Below are positions 54,194 through 62,370 of a DNA stretch of 64,000 bases, piece after piece (the stretch's first letter is position 1; each line of letters opens with the position of its first letter). Made by a program: the position numbers and the translations under genes. The notes beneath the pieces are model-generated. The model was not told the origin of the DNA, did no database searches, and worked only from the letters and a program-made list of their open reading frames with translations. The stretch is from positions 2,404,136-2,468,135 of the forward strand of contig JAWPMR010000001.1 in NCBI GenBank assembly GCA_033344815.1. The letters are read 5' to 3'. The stretch is from Paracoccaceae bacterium (GTDB taxonomy: Bacteria > Pseudomonadota > Alphaproteobacteria > Rhodobacterales > Rhodobacteraceae).

Positions 54194-55047
54194 TCAATCT
54201 TTGACCCTTGAAGCATCATCCCCAGACCTGTCCGATAGTCTGGGTATTTCAACACCACGCCCAATTCACGCTTGATCAAATCGTTCCGCACTTTTTTGCT
54301 CTCGGCATAAAAACTGCGCGCCATCGGGCTCATATCTGCCGTTTCAAAATCAACCTCGGGGGGCAGGGGCAGGCCCAATAGCTCTGCGGCATAGGCAATG
54401 ACATCCTGTGGGGGGGCCGGATCATCATCACAAAGGTTGTAGATCGCGCCTGGATTGGGTTTGCGTAGAGATGCCTCAAGCACCTGCGCGATGTCTTCTA
54501 CGTGGATGCGCGAAAACACCTGCCCCTTTTTGATGATCCGGCGCGCGGTGCCATTGCGCACCTTGGCGAAAGGCCCGCGCCCCGGTCCATAGATACCGGC
54601 CAGACGGAAAATATGCAGATTGAGGCCCGCAATCGCCTGCCACTCCGCTTCGGCTTCAACCCGCGCGAGACCGCGTTTTGTGGAGGGCGTCAGCGGTGAC
54701 GTTTCATCGACCCACCCGCCCTGATGATCACCGTAAACACCCGTGGTGGACAGGTATCCAACCCATGAAAGGTTCGGTGCCGCAGCAACGATTTCCGCGC
54801 GCAGGGCGGCAAGAGTCGGATCCCCCTCCGGCCCCGGTCCGGCAGAAACAAGCAGCGCATCGGACTGCGCCAGCGCCTCTGACAGGTCCGTTCCGGGCCA
54901 GATTATTGGCTCAACACCCGTCGCCATGATCTGGGCTGCCTTTTCATCGCTGCGGGTTGTGCCGATGATGCGCCACCCCTTTGGCAGCAAAAGCTGGGCC
55001 AAAGCACGCGCCGAAAATCCATGACCGATGGAGAGGAGTGTTTTCAT
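54190..55047 (-). CDS. Extended SDR / NAD-dependent epimerase, YeeZ-like
   Basis: A 285-aa Rossmann protein. The nucleotide motif is SIGHGFSARALAQ, an SDR variant of GxGxxG. Also visible are TTGVYGDHQGGWVDETSPLTP with the active-site Tyr, RLAGIYGPGRGPFAKVRNG and SRIHVEDIAQVLEASL. YeeZ-type proteins have no established substrate. It is the last gene of the minus-strand cluster, 55 bp after caiD, and may be co-transcribed. An old association with sugar-nucleotide work is possible but unsupported. Confidence 0.85.
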   Translation of the reverse strand: MKTLLSIGHGFSARALAQLLLPKGWRIIGTTRSDEKAAQIMATGVEPIIWPGTDLSEALAQSDALLVSAGPGPEGDPTLAALRAEIVAAAPNLSWVGYLSTTGVYGDHQGGWVDETSPLTPSTKRGLARVEAEAEWQAIAGLNLHIFRLAGIYGPGRGPFAKVRNGTARRIIKKGQVFSRIHVEDIAQVLEASLRKPNPGAIYNLCDDDPAPPQDVIAYAAELLGLPLPPEVDFETADMSPMARSFYAESKKVRNDLIKRELGVVLKYPDYRTGLGMMLQGSKID

Positions 55048-55102
55048 TCCACCAAATTGGACGCAGCGACCGGGAGGTTCAAGCCCCGTGGCCTCTTTTG
55101 CC

Positions 55103-55882
55103 TTAGCGGCCCTTCCAGACGGGATCGCGTTTTTCAGCGAAGGCGCGCGCGCCTTCCAGTTGGTCTTCGGATGAATACAACCGATCCACCGATGCCAACT
55201 GGCGTTTTGTGATCCGGTTCATCGCATCCTGAAACTTGGCGTCCTCAGCATCACGCACGATTTCCTTGATTGCAGCATAGACGAGCGGCGGTCCCGAGGC
55301 GATCAGGTCGGCCAGCGCCCATGCCCGATCCATCAATTCACCGGCTCGGACGATTTCGTTCACCAGACCCCAGCCCTTGGCCTCGGATGCGTCAAACCAA
55401 CGCCCCGTTAACAGCAATTCCATCGCAATATGATAAGGTATGCGTTTGGGCAGCTTGACGGAGGCTGCATCTGCAACCGTGCCTGATCGTATTTCCGGCA
55501 AGGCAAATGTGGCGTGATCCGCCGCCAATATCATATCCGCGCTCAGCGCCAGTTCCAGCCCGCCGCCACAGGCGATCCCGTTGACCGCGGCAATTACCGG
55601 CTTGTTCAACCCGCGCAGCTCCTGCAAACCGCCAAAACCCCCGACACCGTAGTCACCATCTACTGCATCGCCGTCGGCAGCGGCCTTGAGATCCCAGCCG
55701 GGGCAAAAGAACTTCTCGCCTGTGCCGGTCAGAATGGCCACGCGCAATTCGGGATCATCCCGAAATTCCGCAAAAACCTCGCCCATGATCCGCGAGGTCG
55801 CGAGATCAATGGCATTGGCTTTGGGCCGATCCAGCGTGACCTGCAAAATAGCACCTTTTCGACTGGTTTTAATCGGATCCAT
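55103..55882 (-). CDS. caiD: Carnitinyl-CoA dehydratase-like enoyl-CoA hydratase
   Basis: A 259-aa crotonase-family enzyme. Oxyanion-hole regions: EKFFCPGWDLKAAADG and AAVNGIACGGGLELALSADM. The catalytic-acid region is FALPEIRSGTVADAASVKLP. The sequence follows CaiD, which hydrates crotonobetainyl-CoA to carnitinyl-CoA, but other short enoyl-CoAs are possible. It starts 1 bp after the end of the acyl-CoA synthetase gene and lies downstream of an acyl-CoA dehydrogenase gene, consistent with a CoA-ester pathway. Confidence 0.85.
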   Translation of the reverse strand: MDPIKTSRKGAILQVTLDRPKANAIDLATSRIMGEVFAEFRDDPELRVAILTGTGEKFFCPGWDLKAAADGDAVDGDYGVGGFGGLQELRGLNKPVIAAVNGIACGGGLELALSADMILAADHATFALPEIRSGTVADAASVKLPKRIPYHIAMELLLTGRWFDASEAKGWGLVNEIVRAGELMDRAWALADLIASGPPLVYAAIKEIVRDAEDAKFQDAMNRITKRQLASVDRLYSSEDQLEGARAFAEKRDPVWKGR

Positions 55883-57919
55883 CTACATTTCCTTTTGCAT
55901 TGAAGGGGCGGCCATCGTGATGAGAGCATCAGCAGCGACAGCACTGTCTGACGTGCAGATCAGCGGATTGATCTCAATCTCGTGAATTGTGTCTGCATGC
56001 GCAACGACACAAACCTGCAGCGCCAGAATCGCAGAAGTAATGGCCGCAATATCAGCGCGCGGTTTACCGCGATAGCCGGTCAGCAACGGATAGGTTCTGA
56101 GCTGTGCCAGCCCGTCCGCGACGTCCGCCGCCGTGACCGGCAATAACAAGGACACCGAGTCCTGCCAGAGTTCGGTCATCACGCCGCCGGCGGCGATCGT
56201 CAAAAGAAATCCATGCGCCGGATCGCGCGTGACCCCGACAAGCAACTCAGCAACCACCCCGAGAATCATTTCCTCAACCAGAAAACTTTCGGCTGCCATA
56301 GGCTCCGCTGCATGAGCAAGACAGTCATGCGACAGGTTTAACGCCACGGCACCCGCCTCAGACTTATGGGCAAGACCGCGCCCTTTGAGCGCCAGCGGCG
56401 GCGACAGATCGCCTGCCGGTCCCGGATCATCAAAAGAAGCCAATACAACGCCCCTGGGCACATGAACGCCATGCGCCTTCAACAGGTCCTTGGCCTCGGC
56501 TTCGCCCACCAATGCAAGGGGTCCGGCAGCCTTGGGAACTAAAAGCGGCAAACGATGTGGCGTGCCCATGTTTGCAGCCGCCTCCGCAGCCATCATGGCC
56601 TCACGCAACCCGCAGATCGGGGTCACGCCTGCCGCCAGAAAACGCGCGGCAACAGCGCGTGGCATCAATTCGGGCAGTGTCGCCACCACAGCAACGGGTC
56701 TTTCGCTGATCCGGCGCAATGCAATCGCGGCTTGGGTGGCGCAGTCCCAGGCGCTGGCATCGGTATGCGGATAATCTATGATCAGCATCACCAAACCAAT
56801 GTGATCTGCGGCCATGGGCAACCATGCGGCCACCATCCGATCCGCATCACCCCAAATATAAGTGTGGTAATCCAGCGGGTTGGACAACGCAACCAAAGAC
56901 CCCAAAGCATCATGGAGCGCGGCTTTCTGACAGGCGCTGAGCGATGGCAGACTAAGCGACAAACCCTCCGCCGCATCAGCGACAAGACTGGCCTCCCCGC
57001 CGGAACAACTGATGCAGGACATCGCGTTGCTCTCCAACGCGCCCGTAACGTGCAGCAGTTTCAGCGTCTCCAGAAAGCTTGGCAAATCATGCAGACGCGC
57101 AATTCCGAGCCTGCGCAAAAACGCTGAAGCCCCGGTATCACTGCCCGCCAGCGAGGCGGTATGCGACACGGTTGCCTGTCGCGCCTGTACCGACGCGCCA
57201 ACCTTCAGCGCCACCAGCGGCACACCCTTGTTCCGCGCCTTGAGCGCCACCACATGCCACTGCGTCCCATCGCCAAATCCTTCGATGTGCAGACCAATCG
57301 CAGTAATGCGGGGATCATCCAGCAGCGCCAGCGCTATCTCTGCCTGACTTGTCTGGGCCATGTTGCCGCAAGTCACGACACAGGCAATGGGCAAGCCGCG
57401 CAGCTGCATCGTGAGGTTGATGGCGATGTTGGAACTCTGGGTAATTATCCCAACACCGCTTTCTACGGGCGCGCACCCATGCTGGTCCGGCCACAAAAGC
57501 ACCCCATCAAGGGCATTTATGAAACCATAGCAATTGGGCCCAAGGATCGGCATGTGACCCGCTGCCTTCACCAGAGCGGCCTGCAAGTCAGATGCTGTTG
57601 CGTCTTCGCGTGACGCTTCGGCAAAACCAGAGGCAAAACAAACCGCGCCACCCGTACCCGCCTCGGCCAGCGCTGCAACGATGCCAACACTGAGATGCCG
57701 GTTCACAGCAACATATGCCGCATCCGGCACGCCGGGCAAATCAGCCACAGAAGGCACCGCGGCAATCCCCTCTATCGGGGCCGGGTCGGGATGCACGCGC
57801 CAGATATCACCGTCAAAACCCATCGCTTTCAACTGCACCACCACCTGCGCGCACCATGCACCTCCGCCGATCACAGCCACAGAGCGGGGGCGCAACAATC
57901 GGCTCAAATCACGGCTCAC
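55883..57919 (-). CDS. NDP-forming acyl-CoA synthetase family protein
   Basis: A 678-aa fused protein. The N-terminal CoA-binding Rossmann part begins LLRPRSVAVIGGGAWCAQVV; the succinyl-CoA-ligase-like middle has ILGPNCYGFINALDG and IITQSSNIAINL; the C-terminal ATP-grasp part has LLVPKAAGPLALVGEAEAKDLLKAHGV and MTELWQDSVSLLLPVTAAD. It converts an acid to its CoA ester with release of ADP, or the reverse. The substrate is unknown; it may activate a carnitine-like or other short acid for the CaiD-like and dehydrogenase enzymes beside it. Confidence 0.87.
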   Translation of the reverse strand: MSRDLSRLLRPRSVAVIGGGAWCAQVVVQLKAMGFDGDIWRVHPDPAPIEGIAAVPSVADLPGVPDAAYVAVNRHLSVGIVAALAEAGTGGAVCFASGFAEASREDATASDLQAALVKAAGHMPILGPNCYGFINALDGVLLWPDQHGCAPVESGVGIITQSSNIAINLTMQLRGLPIACVVTCGNMAQTSQAEIALALLDDPRITAIGLHIEGFGDGTQWHVVALKARNKGVPLVALKVGASVQARQATVSHTASLAGSDTGASAFLRRLGIARLHDLPSFLETLKLLHVTGALESNAMSCISCSGGEASLVADAAEGLSLSLPSLSACQKAALHDALGSLVALSNPLDYHTYIWGDADRMVAAWLPMAADHIGLVMLIIDYPHTDASAWDCATQAAIALRRISERPVAVVATLPELMPRAVAARFLAAGVTPICGLREAMMAAEAAANMGTPHRLPLLVPKAAGPLALVGEAEAKDLLKAHGVHVPRGVVLASFDDPGPAGDLSPPLALKGRGLAHKSEAGAVALNLSHDCLAHAAEPMAAESFLVEEMILGVVAELLVGVTRDPAHGFLLTIAAGGVMTELWQDSVSLLLPVTAADVADGLAQLRTYPLLTGYRGKPRADIAAITSAILALQVCVVAHADTIHEIEINPLICTSDSAVAADALITMAAPSMQKEM

Positions 57920-57976
57920 CTGGCGCCTCCGGCACTTCTTTTGGCTGGAAATACTCTCGCCGAAGGCATTTATCTC

Positions 57977-59137
57977 TTAAGCCCCCAAGGCGCGCAGCAA
58001 ATCGCGGCTGATGATATGGCGTTGAATTTCTGACGTTCCGTCCCAGATCCGTTCCACCCGGGCATCGCGCCAAAACCGCTCCAATGGATAATCATCCATC
58101 AACCCCATCCCGCCATGGATCTGGATCGCCGCATCGGTCACGCGCGCCAGCATTTCAGAGGCATAGAGTTTCGCACTGGCGATTTCGCGGTTCGCAGGCA
58201 GGTCGCGATCCAACCGGTCCGCCGCCGCCAGGGTCAAAAGATCGGCAGCATCAATTTCCGTGATCATATCCGCCAGCTGGAAACTGACGCCCTGAAATTT
58301 GCCGATCTTCTGGCCGAATTGCTCACGCTCCGCGGCATAATCCAACGCGTAATCAAACACCCGTCGCGCGCGACCCACGCTCATGGTTGCGACCGTGATC
58401 CGCGTCGCATAAAGCCAAGTGTTCATGACATCAAACCCGCCATCCACGTCACCCAAAACCTGGGCGTCCGGCAAGCGACAATCGTCAAAATCGAGGATCA
58501 TATTCTTGTATCCCCGGTGGCTGACGGATTTGTACCCATCACGAATGCTAAACCCGGGCGTGCCACGATCCACCAGAAAGGCCGTGATGCGTTTTTTCGG
58601 CCCTTTAGGTGTCTGATCCTCTCCGGTTGCAATGAACACAATGATGAAATCGGCGTGATCCGCGCCGGATATGAAATGCTTGGTGCCATTCACCACCCAA
58701 TCCCCGCCGTCGCGCATGGCGGCGCATTTCATGCCCCGCACGTCTGATCCCGCACCGGGTTCAGTCATGGCCAGCGCGTCCATCCGCTCCCCGCGCACAG
58801 CTGGCATCAGATACCGTTCCACCTGCTCGCCCTCACAGGCCATCAGAATGTTTTGCGGGCGGCCAAAGAAGTGATTAAGCGCCATCGACCCGCGCCCCAA
58901 TTCGCGTTCCACCAGCGCAAATTCCAGATGGTTCAGTCCCGCGCAGCCAACACTCTCTGGGAAATTGCAGGCGTAAAACCCAAGCTCAAGTGTCTTGCGC
59001 TTGATCTCATCCGCAATTTCCTGTGGCACCTCACCCGTCCGCTCGACCATCGCCTCATGAGGATAGATTTCGTTTTCAACAAAACTGCGGACCGTCTCCG
59101 CGATCATCTGGTGTTCGGCGTTCAGCCCAAAATTCAT
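57977..59137 (-). CDS. Acyl-CoA dehydrogenase family flavoprotein
   Basis: A 386-aa FAD enzyme with the ACAD core: AMTEPGAGSDVRGMKCAA, FISGADHADFIIVF, AAEREQFGQKIGKFQGVSFQLADM and QIHGGMGLMDDYPLERFWRDARVERIWDGTSEIQRHI. The catalytic base region fits a short- or medium-chain or CaiA-like dehydrogenase. Its start overlaps the stop of the hydroxylase/desaturase gene by 4 bp. With the CaiD-like hydratase it could handle an alpha,beta-unsaturated CoA ester. Confidence 0.92.
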   Translation of the reverse strand: MNFGLNAEHQMIAETVRSFVENEIYPHEAMVERTGEVPQEIADEIKRKTLELGFYACNFPESVGCAGLNHLEFALVERELGRGSMALNHFFGRPQNILMACEGEQVERYLMPAVRGERMDALAMTEPGAGSDVRGMKCAAMRDGGDWVVNGTKHFISGADHADFIIVFIATGEDQTPKGPKKRITAFLVDRGTPGFSIRDGYKSVSHRGYKNMILDFDDCRLPDAQVLGDVDGGFDVMNTWLYATRITVATMSVGRARRVFDYALDYAAEREQFGQKIGKFQGVSFQLADMITEIDAADLLTLAAADRLDRDLPANREIASAKLYASEMLARVTDAAIQIHGGMGLMDDYPLERFWRDARVERIWDGTSEIQRHIISRDLLRALGA

Positions 59138-60123
59138 GTATACATCTGCTTTTTGCGCGCGCGGGTTTCATCCGTGGCGGCGGCTGACCCATCATGATAG
59201 CTGCCGAACCAACGATCCCATGGCATTTCGACGGTGCCATAGTTGCATTCGAAATAACGGTGATGCAGTTGATGGAAAAACACACCCATCTTGGCCTGCC
59301 GCTGGTCTTTGACCACAAGTTCCTCAAAACCGGAATGCGAAAAAACCGGGTGCGTGGATTGCACATATCCGTGAAAAAGCACGTGTATCGGGTGGCTTGG
59401 TACCACGAAGTGGATCAGGAAGTTGGTGTAAAACAACAGATGTTCGATCGGATGCATCGAGATGCCCGACCAGGGCCCCACATTGATGTTCCGGTGATGC
59501 AGGGAATGCGCCATTTTATAAAGCGGCGGCCAATGCAGCAGCCTGTGAATCCAATAGAAATGGAAGCTTGACCAGATCGGCACCAGCACAAAAAACGCCA
59601 CAAACCACACCGGATTGCCCGGGAACAGCATCACCGGCGCATAGCCATTTGCCATGCCCCAGAACACCAGCACCTGGGCGGCGCTCCACAGCGTGATGCC
59701 GCTGGCGATATGCCAGAACATGTTGTCATGGACCTGATTGCCAAAGGTGAAACTCCCGTTATCGCGCGCCTGATCGCGCGGATCGTATTTCGTGCACTCC
59801 CCCTGACCTTTGCGCATGATGAGCCAGTAGTGCAGCGTGCCTGCGCAAATGACCTGCGGCACCAGATTGGCGATCCAGACCTTCAATACCCAACTCCAGG
59901 CCAGCACCTGCATCTCGGCGAGATCCGGCAAAATCACGAAATACGCGCCCAGCGCGATCACCAGACAAAGGGTTGTTGTCGATATCTCCAACCAGAACGC
60001 CGCATACCACTTGAAAATCGCGCGAGGCCGGGGCGGCCATTGAAACAACGGATTCTGCGCCAGCGGTGTCTGGGGTCGAAAGTTCCAGCGCCCCGCTTCG
60101 CGCGCCTCTGCATCATTGGGCAT
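59134..60123 (-). CDS. Fatty acid hydroxylase / sterol desaturase family membrane di-iron protein
   Basis: A 329-aa membrane protein with the histidine boxes of the family: HRLLH, HSLHH and HQLHH, the last in FFHQLHHRYFECNYGT, followed by PWDRWFGSYHDG. About four to five hydrophobic helices surround them. Such proteins use O2 and a di-iron centre to hydroxylate or desaturate lipids and related molecules. It overlaps the class II aldolase gene by 11 bp and the acyl-CoA dehydrogenase gene by 4 bp. Substrate unknown. Confidence 0.9.
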   Translation of the reverse strand: MPNDAEAREAGRWNFRPQTPLAQNPLFQWPPRPRAIFKWYAAFWLEISTTTLCLVIALGAYFVILPDLAEMQVLAWSWVLKVWIANLVPQVICAGTLHYWLIMRKGQGECTKYDPRDQARDNGSFTFGNQVHDNMFWHIASGITLWSAAQVLVFWGMANGYAPVMLFPGNPVWFVAFFVLVPIWSSFHFYWIHRLLHWPPLYKMAHSLHHRNINVGPWSGISMHPIEHLLFYTNFLIHFVVPSHPIHVLFHGYVQSTHPVFSHSGFEELVVKDQRQAKMGVFFHQLHHRYFECNYGTVEMPWDRWFGSYHDGSAAATDETRARKKQMYT

Positions 60124-60868
60124 AGGTTGACCCTTCCTCGTCTAATATGGCTTTGAGTTCGGCCAGATGGCGCAGATCCTGTTCAGGGTATTCTTCGATT
60201 TCTCGGGCGGTCTTTTCGGCCACATCGTCAGGCAGAACACGCAAGGGTCGTCCGGTCTGCAGGGCCAGCAGATAGGTTTGGCAGGCGCGCTCGAAATAGA
60301 ACATACGGTTAAAGGTATCCGCCACCGTATCGCCGATCACCATGATGCCGTGATTGCCCATCACCATGACTTTTTTCTTCGGATCATCAAAGAGTTGCGC
60401 ACAGCGCTCGCCCTCTTCTTCAAAGGCCAGCCCACCGTAATGTTCATCTACAACCACCCGGTCAAAGAACATGCAAGCGTTCTGATCCACCGCTGGCAGG
60501 CGGCTGTCTGCCAAAGCCGCCAGTGCCGTCGCATAGGGCGAATGGACATGCATCGCGCAACGCGCATGGGCGCAATGCCGGTGCATCCCCCCATGCAGCC
60601 CCCAGGCGGTCGGGTCCGGCGCATCGGGCCCTTCCATCGCTGCCGGGTCATCCACATCCACCACAATCAGATCAGACGCCTTGATCCGCGAAAAATGCAT
60701 CTGGTTGGGGTTCATCAGGAATTTCGTGCCTGATTCATTGATCGCAAGGCTGAAATGGTTTGCAACAGCTTCGTGCATATTCAGCCGGACGGTCCAGCGG
60801 AAAGCTGCCGCAAGATCGACGCGTTCCTGCCAGTTATCCAGATTGGGGCGCATTTCAGTTACGGACAT
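60113..60868 (-). CDS. Class II aldolase/adducin family protein
   Basis: A 251-aa metal-dependent aldolase-like protein. Zn ligands are visible in HRHCAHARCAMHVHSPYATALAAL (His-X-His) and GNHGIMVIGDTVADTFNRMF. It resembles rhamnulose/fuculose aldolases and adducin heads, but no sugar pathway is nearby. It is the first gene of the minus-strand catabolic run and lies 107 bp from the divergent GcvA-like regulator gene. Confidence 0.9.
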   Translation of the reverse strand: MSVTEMRPNLDNWQERVDLAAAFRWTVRLNMHEAVANHFSLAINESGTKFLMNPNQMHFSRIKASDLIVVDVDDPAAMEGPDAPDPTAWGLHGGMHRHCAHARCAMHVHSPYATALAALADSRLPAVDQNACMFFDRVVVDEHYGGLAFEEEGERCAQLFDDPKKKVMVMGNHGIMVIGDTVADTFNRMFYFERACQTYLLALQTGRPLRVLPDDVAEKTAREIEEYPEQDLRHLAELKAILDEEGSTYAQ

Positions 60869-60975
60869 CGGTCACTCCTCTGATCGGTTTGCGCGTATCA
60901 CAACACCCCCGCCCCTTGTTTGACCAACAAAAAAAACGTAAGTCAGGCATAAGTTACACTAATGGATGAGTTATA

Positions 60976-61845
60976 GTGGCCGAGCTGCCCCCCCTGAACT
61001 GGTTACGCGCCTTTGAAGCCTCCGCGCGCAATCTCAGCTTCACTGGCGCGGCCCGGGATCTCAACATGACGCAGAGTGCCGTGAGCCAGCAGATCAAATC
61101 CCTTGAAGGATTTCTGGGGCGACCCTTGTTTCATCGCCGCGCGCGTGCGCTGGAATTGACCCAGACCGGCATCAGTTACCTGCCCGTGGTGCGTGATGCT
61201 TTTAGGACGCTGGCCCATGGCACCCGCGCTCTGACGCGCAATGAAAGTGATGTCCTGCAAATCCAGTGCAATCTGACCTTCGCCATCCAATGGCTTGCGC
61301 CCCGGCTGTCCCGCTTTCGCCACGCGCATCCCGGGGTTCAGATCAACCTCATGACGGAGCTCTGGGAAGCGCGCGACATGGCCGAAGGTGCTGATGTCGA
61401 AATCCGCTATTCGCTGCGTCCCTCCGATCAGGTGCACGCCGAACTTCTGGCAACGGACCACTATTACCCGGTCTGTGCCCCAAATTATGAGGTAACGCTC
61501 GAAACGCTTGCGGATCAACCGCTCTATGATTGCTCAAACATGATGGGCACCTGGGCGGTTTGGGCTGAAGAACAGGGATTAGAGTGGTCCCCGCCACCCG
61601 TTACCTATGCCACAACTTATTCCATTCCTCTGTCTGTTGCCGTGGCTGGCGGCGGCATGGCACTGGGGCATGACATCATTGTGCAAGGCTTGATCAAAGC
61701 CGACCATCTTGTCGTGCCGTTTGCGCACCGCGCTGAAATGCAGGAGGCCTATTACCTGATTCAATCGCCGCGTGCCCAGGCCATGCCCGCCGCTCAGGCA
61801 TTTACCAATTGGCTTCGACAGGAACTCACCACAAAGGTGGCCTAA
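60976..61845 (+). CDS. LysR-type regulator, GcvA-like
   Basis: A 289-aa protein with the GcvA-type opening LPPLNWLRAFEASARNLSFTGAARDLNMTQSAVSQQIKSLEGFLGRPLFHR. It starts at GTG 60976; no better in-frame ATG precedes it because a TAG lies immediately upstream. It is divergent from the aldolase gene cluster and probably controls it. The stop codon lies in the left arm of the large palindrome. Confidence 0.93.
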   Translation: MAELPPLNWLRAFEASARNLSFTGAARDLNMTQSAVSQQIKSLEGFLGRPLFHRRARALELTQTGISYLPVVRDAFRTLAHGTRALTRNESDVLQIQCNLTFAIQWLAPRLSRFRHAHPGVQINLMTELWEARDMAEGADVEIRYSLRPSDQVHAELLATDHYYPVCAPNYEVTLETLADQPLYDCSNMMGTWAVWAEEQGLEWSPPPVTYATTYSIPLSVAVAGGGMALGHDIIVQGLIKADHLVVPFAHRAEMQEAYYLIQSPRAQAMPAAQAFTNWLRQELTTKVA

Positions 61846-61892
61846 AGCCCACCCTACGATGGGCGCCGTAGGGTGGGCTTTACGCCACCTTT
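61833..61892. terminator. Large palindrome, bidirectional terminator between convergent genes
   Basis: Arms 61833-61858 and 61867-61892 are complementary at 25 of 26 positions around an 8-nt loop. The core is AAAGCCCACCCTACG with its complement. It overlaps the 3' end of the LysR gene and ends 9 bp before the stop of the convergent VOC gene. T-runs are short; it may be one copy of a dispersed repeat used as terminator. Confidence 0.75.
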
Positions 61893-61900
61893 GCTTTCGC

Positions 61901-62320
61901 TCACAACGGACGACTCGGCACCCATGCATAACCATCCGCGCATAGGATGTAGGCTTCCCTCAGGCCGTGAGGTTTGTCCGTTGGGGCATGCAAGATCATC
62001 GCGCCCAGTGCTTCCGCCTTTGCTACGGCCTCCTCGGGATCGGTATCATAAAACCGGATCTCGATCCCGGCCCCGCGTGGCGGGTTTTCCGGTAGCAGCC
62101 CCAGCAGAGGGTTGGCTCCATAGGTGCCATCACTGTGCAGTTGAAACACCTCCGCACCGTAAGTGATGATCGCGAAATCCTCGCTGAGCCGGTGCACCCC
62201 CACATCGAACACGCCCGCCAGAAATGCGGCGGTGGCCCGCACATCCCGCACCAGCAGGTTCAGCCCGATACCACGCAAGCTTTTGCCGAAATCCTCTGCT
62301 GATACGGTTTCGTAGTCCAT
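61901..62320 (-). CDS. VOC/glyoxalase-superfamily protein
   Basis: A 139-aa protein of the vicinal-oxygen-chelate fold: SLRGIGLNLLVRDVRATAAFL at the start, FAIITYGAEVFQLHSDGTYG in the middle, and GAGIEIRFYDTDPEEAVAKA then AYILCADGYAWVPSRPL at the end. The ATG at 62318-62320 is chosen near the domain edge; 14 more codons are open upstream. Enzymatic role unknown; divergent from adenine deaminase by 50 bp. Confidence 0.83.
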   Translation of the reverse strand: MDYETVSAEDFGKSLRGIGLNLLVRDVRATAAFLAGVFDVGVHRLSEDFAIITYGAEVFQLHSDGTYGANPLLGLLPENPPRGAGIEIRFYDTDPEEAVAKAEALGAMILHAPTDKPHGLREAYILCADGYAWVPSRPL

Positions 62321-62370
62321 CAGATACTCTCCATACTTGAACATCCCCGAAACCCGTGGCACCTAGGGAC

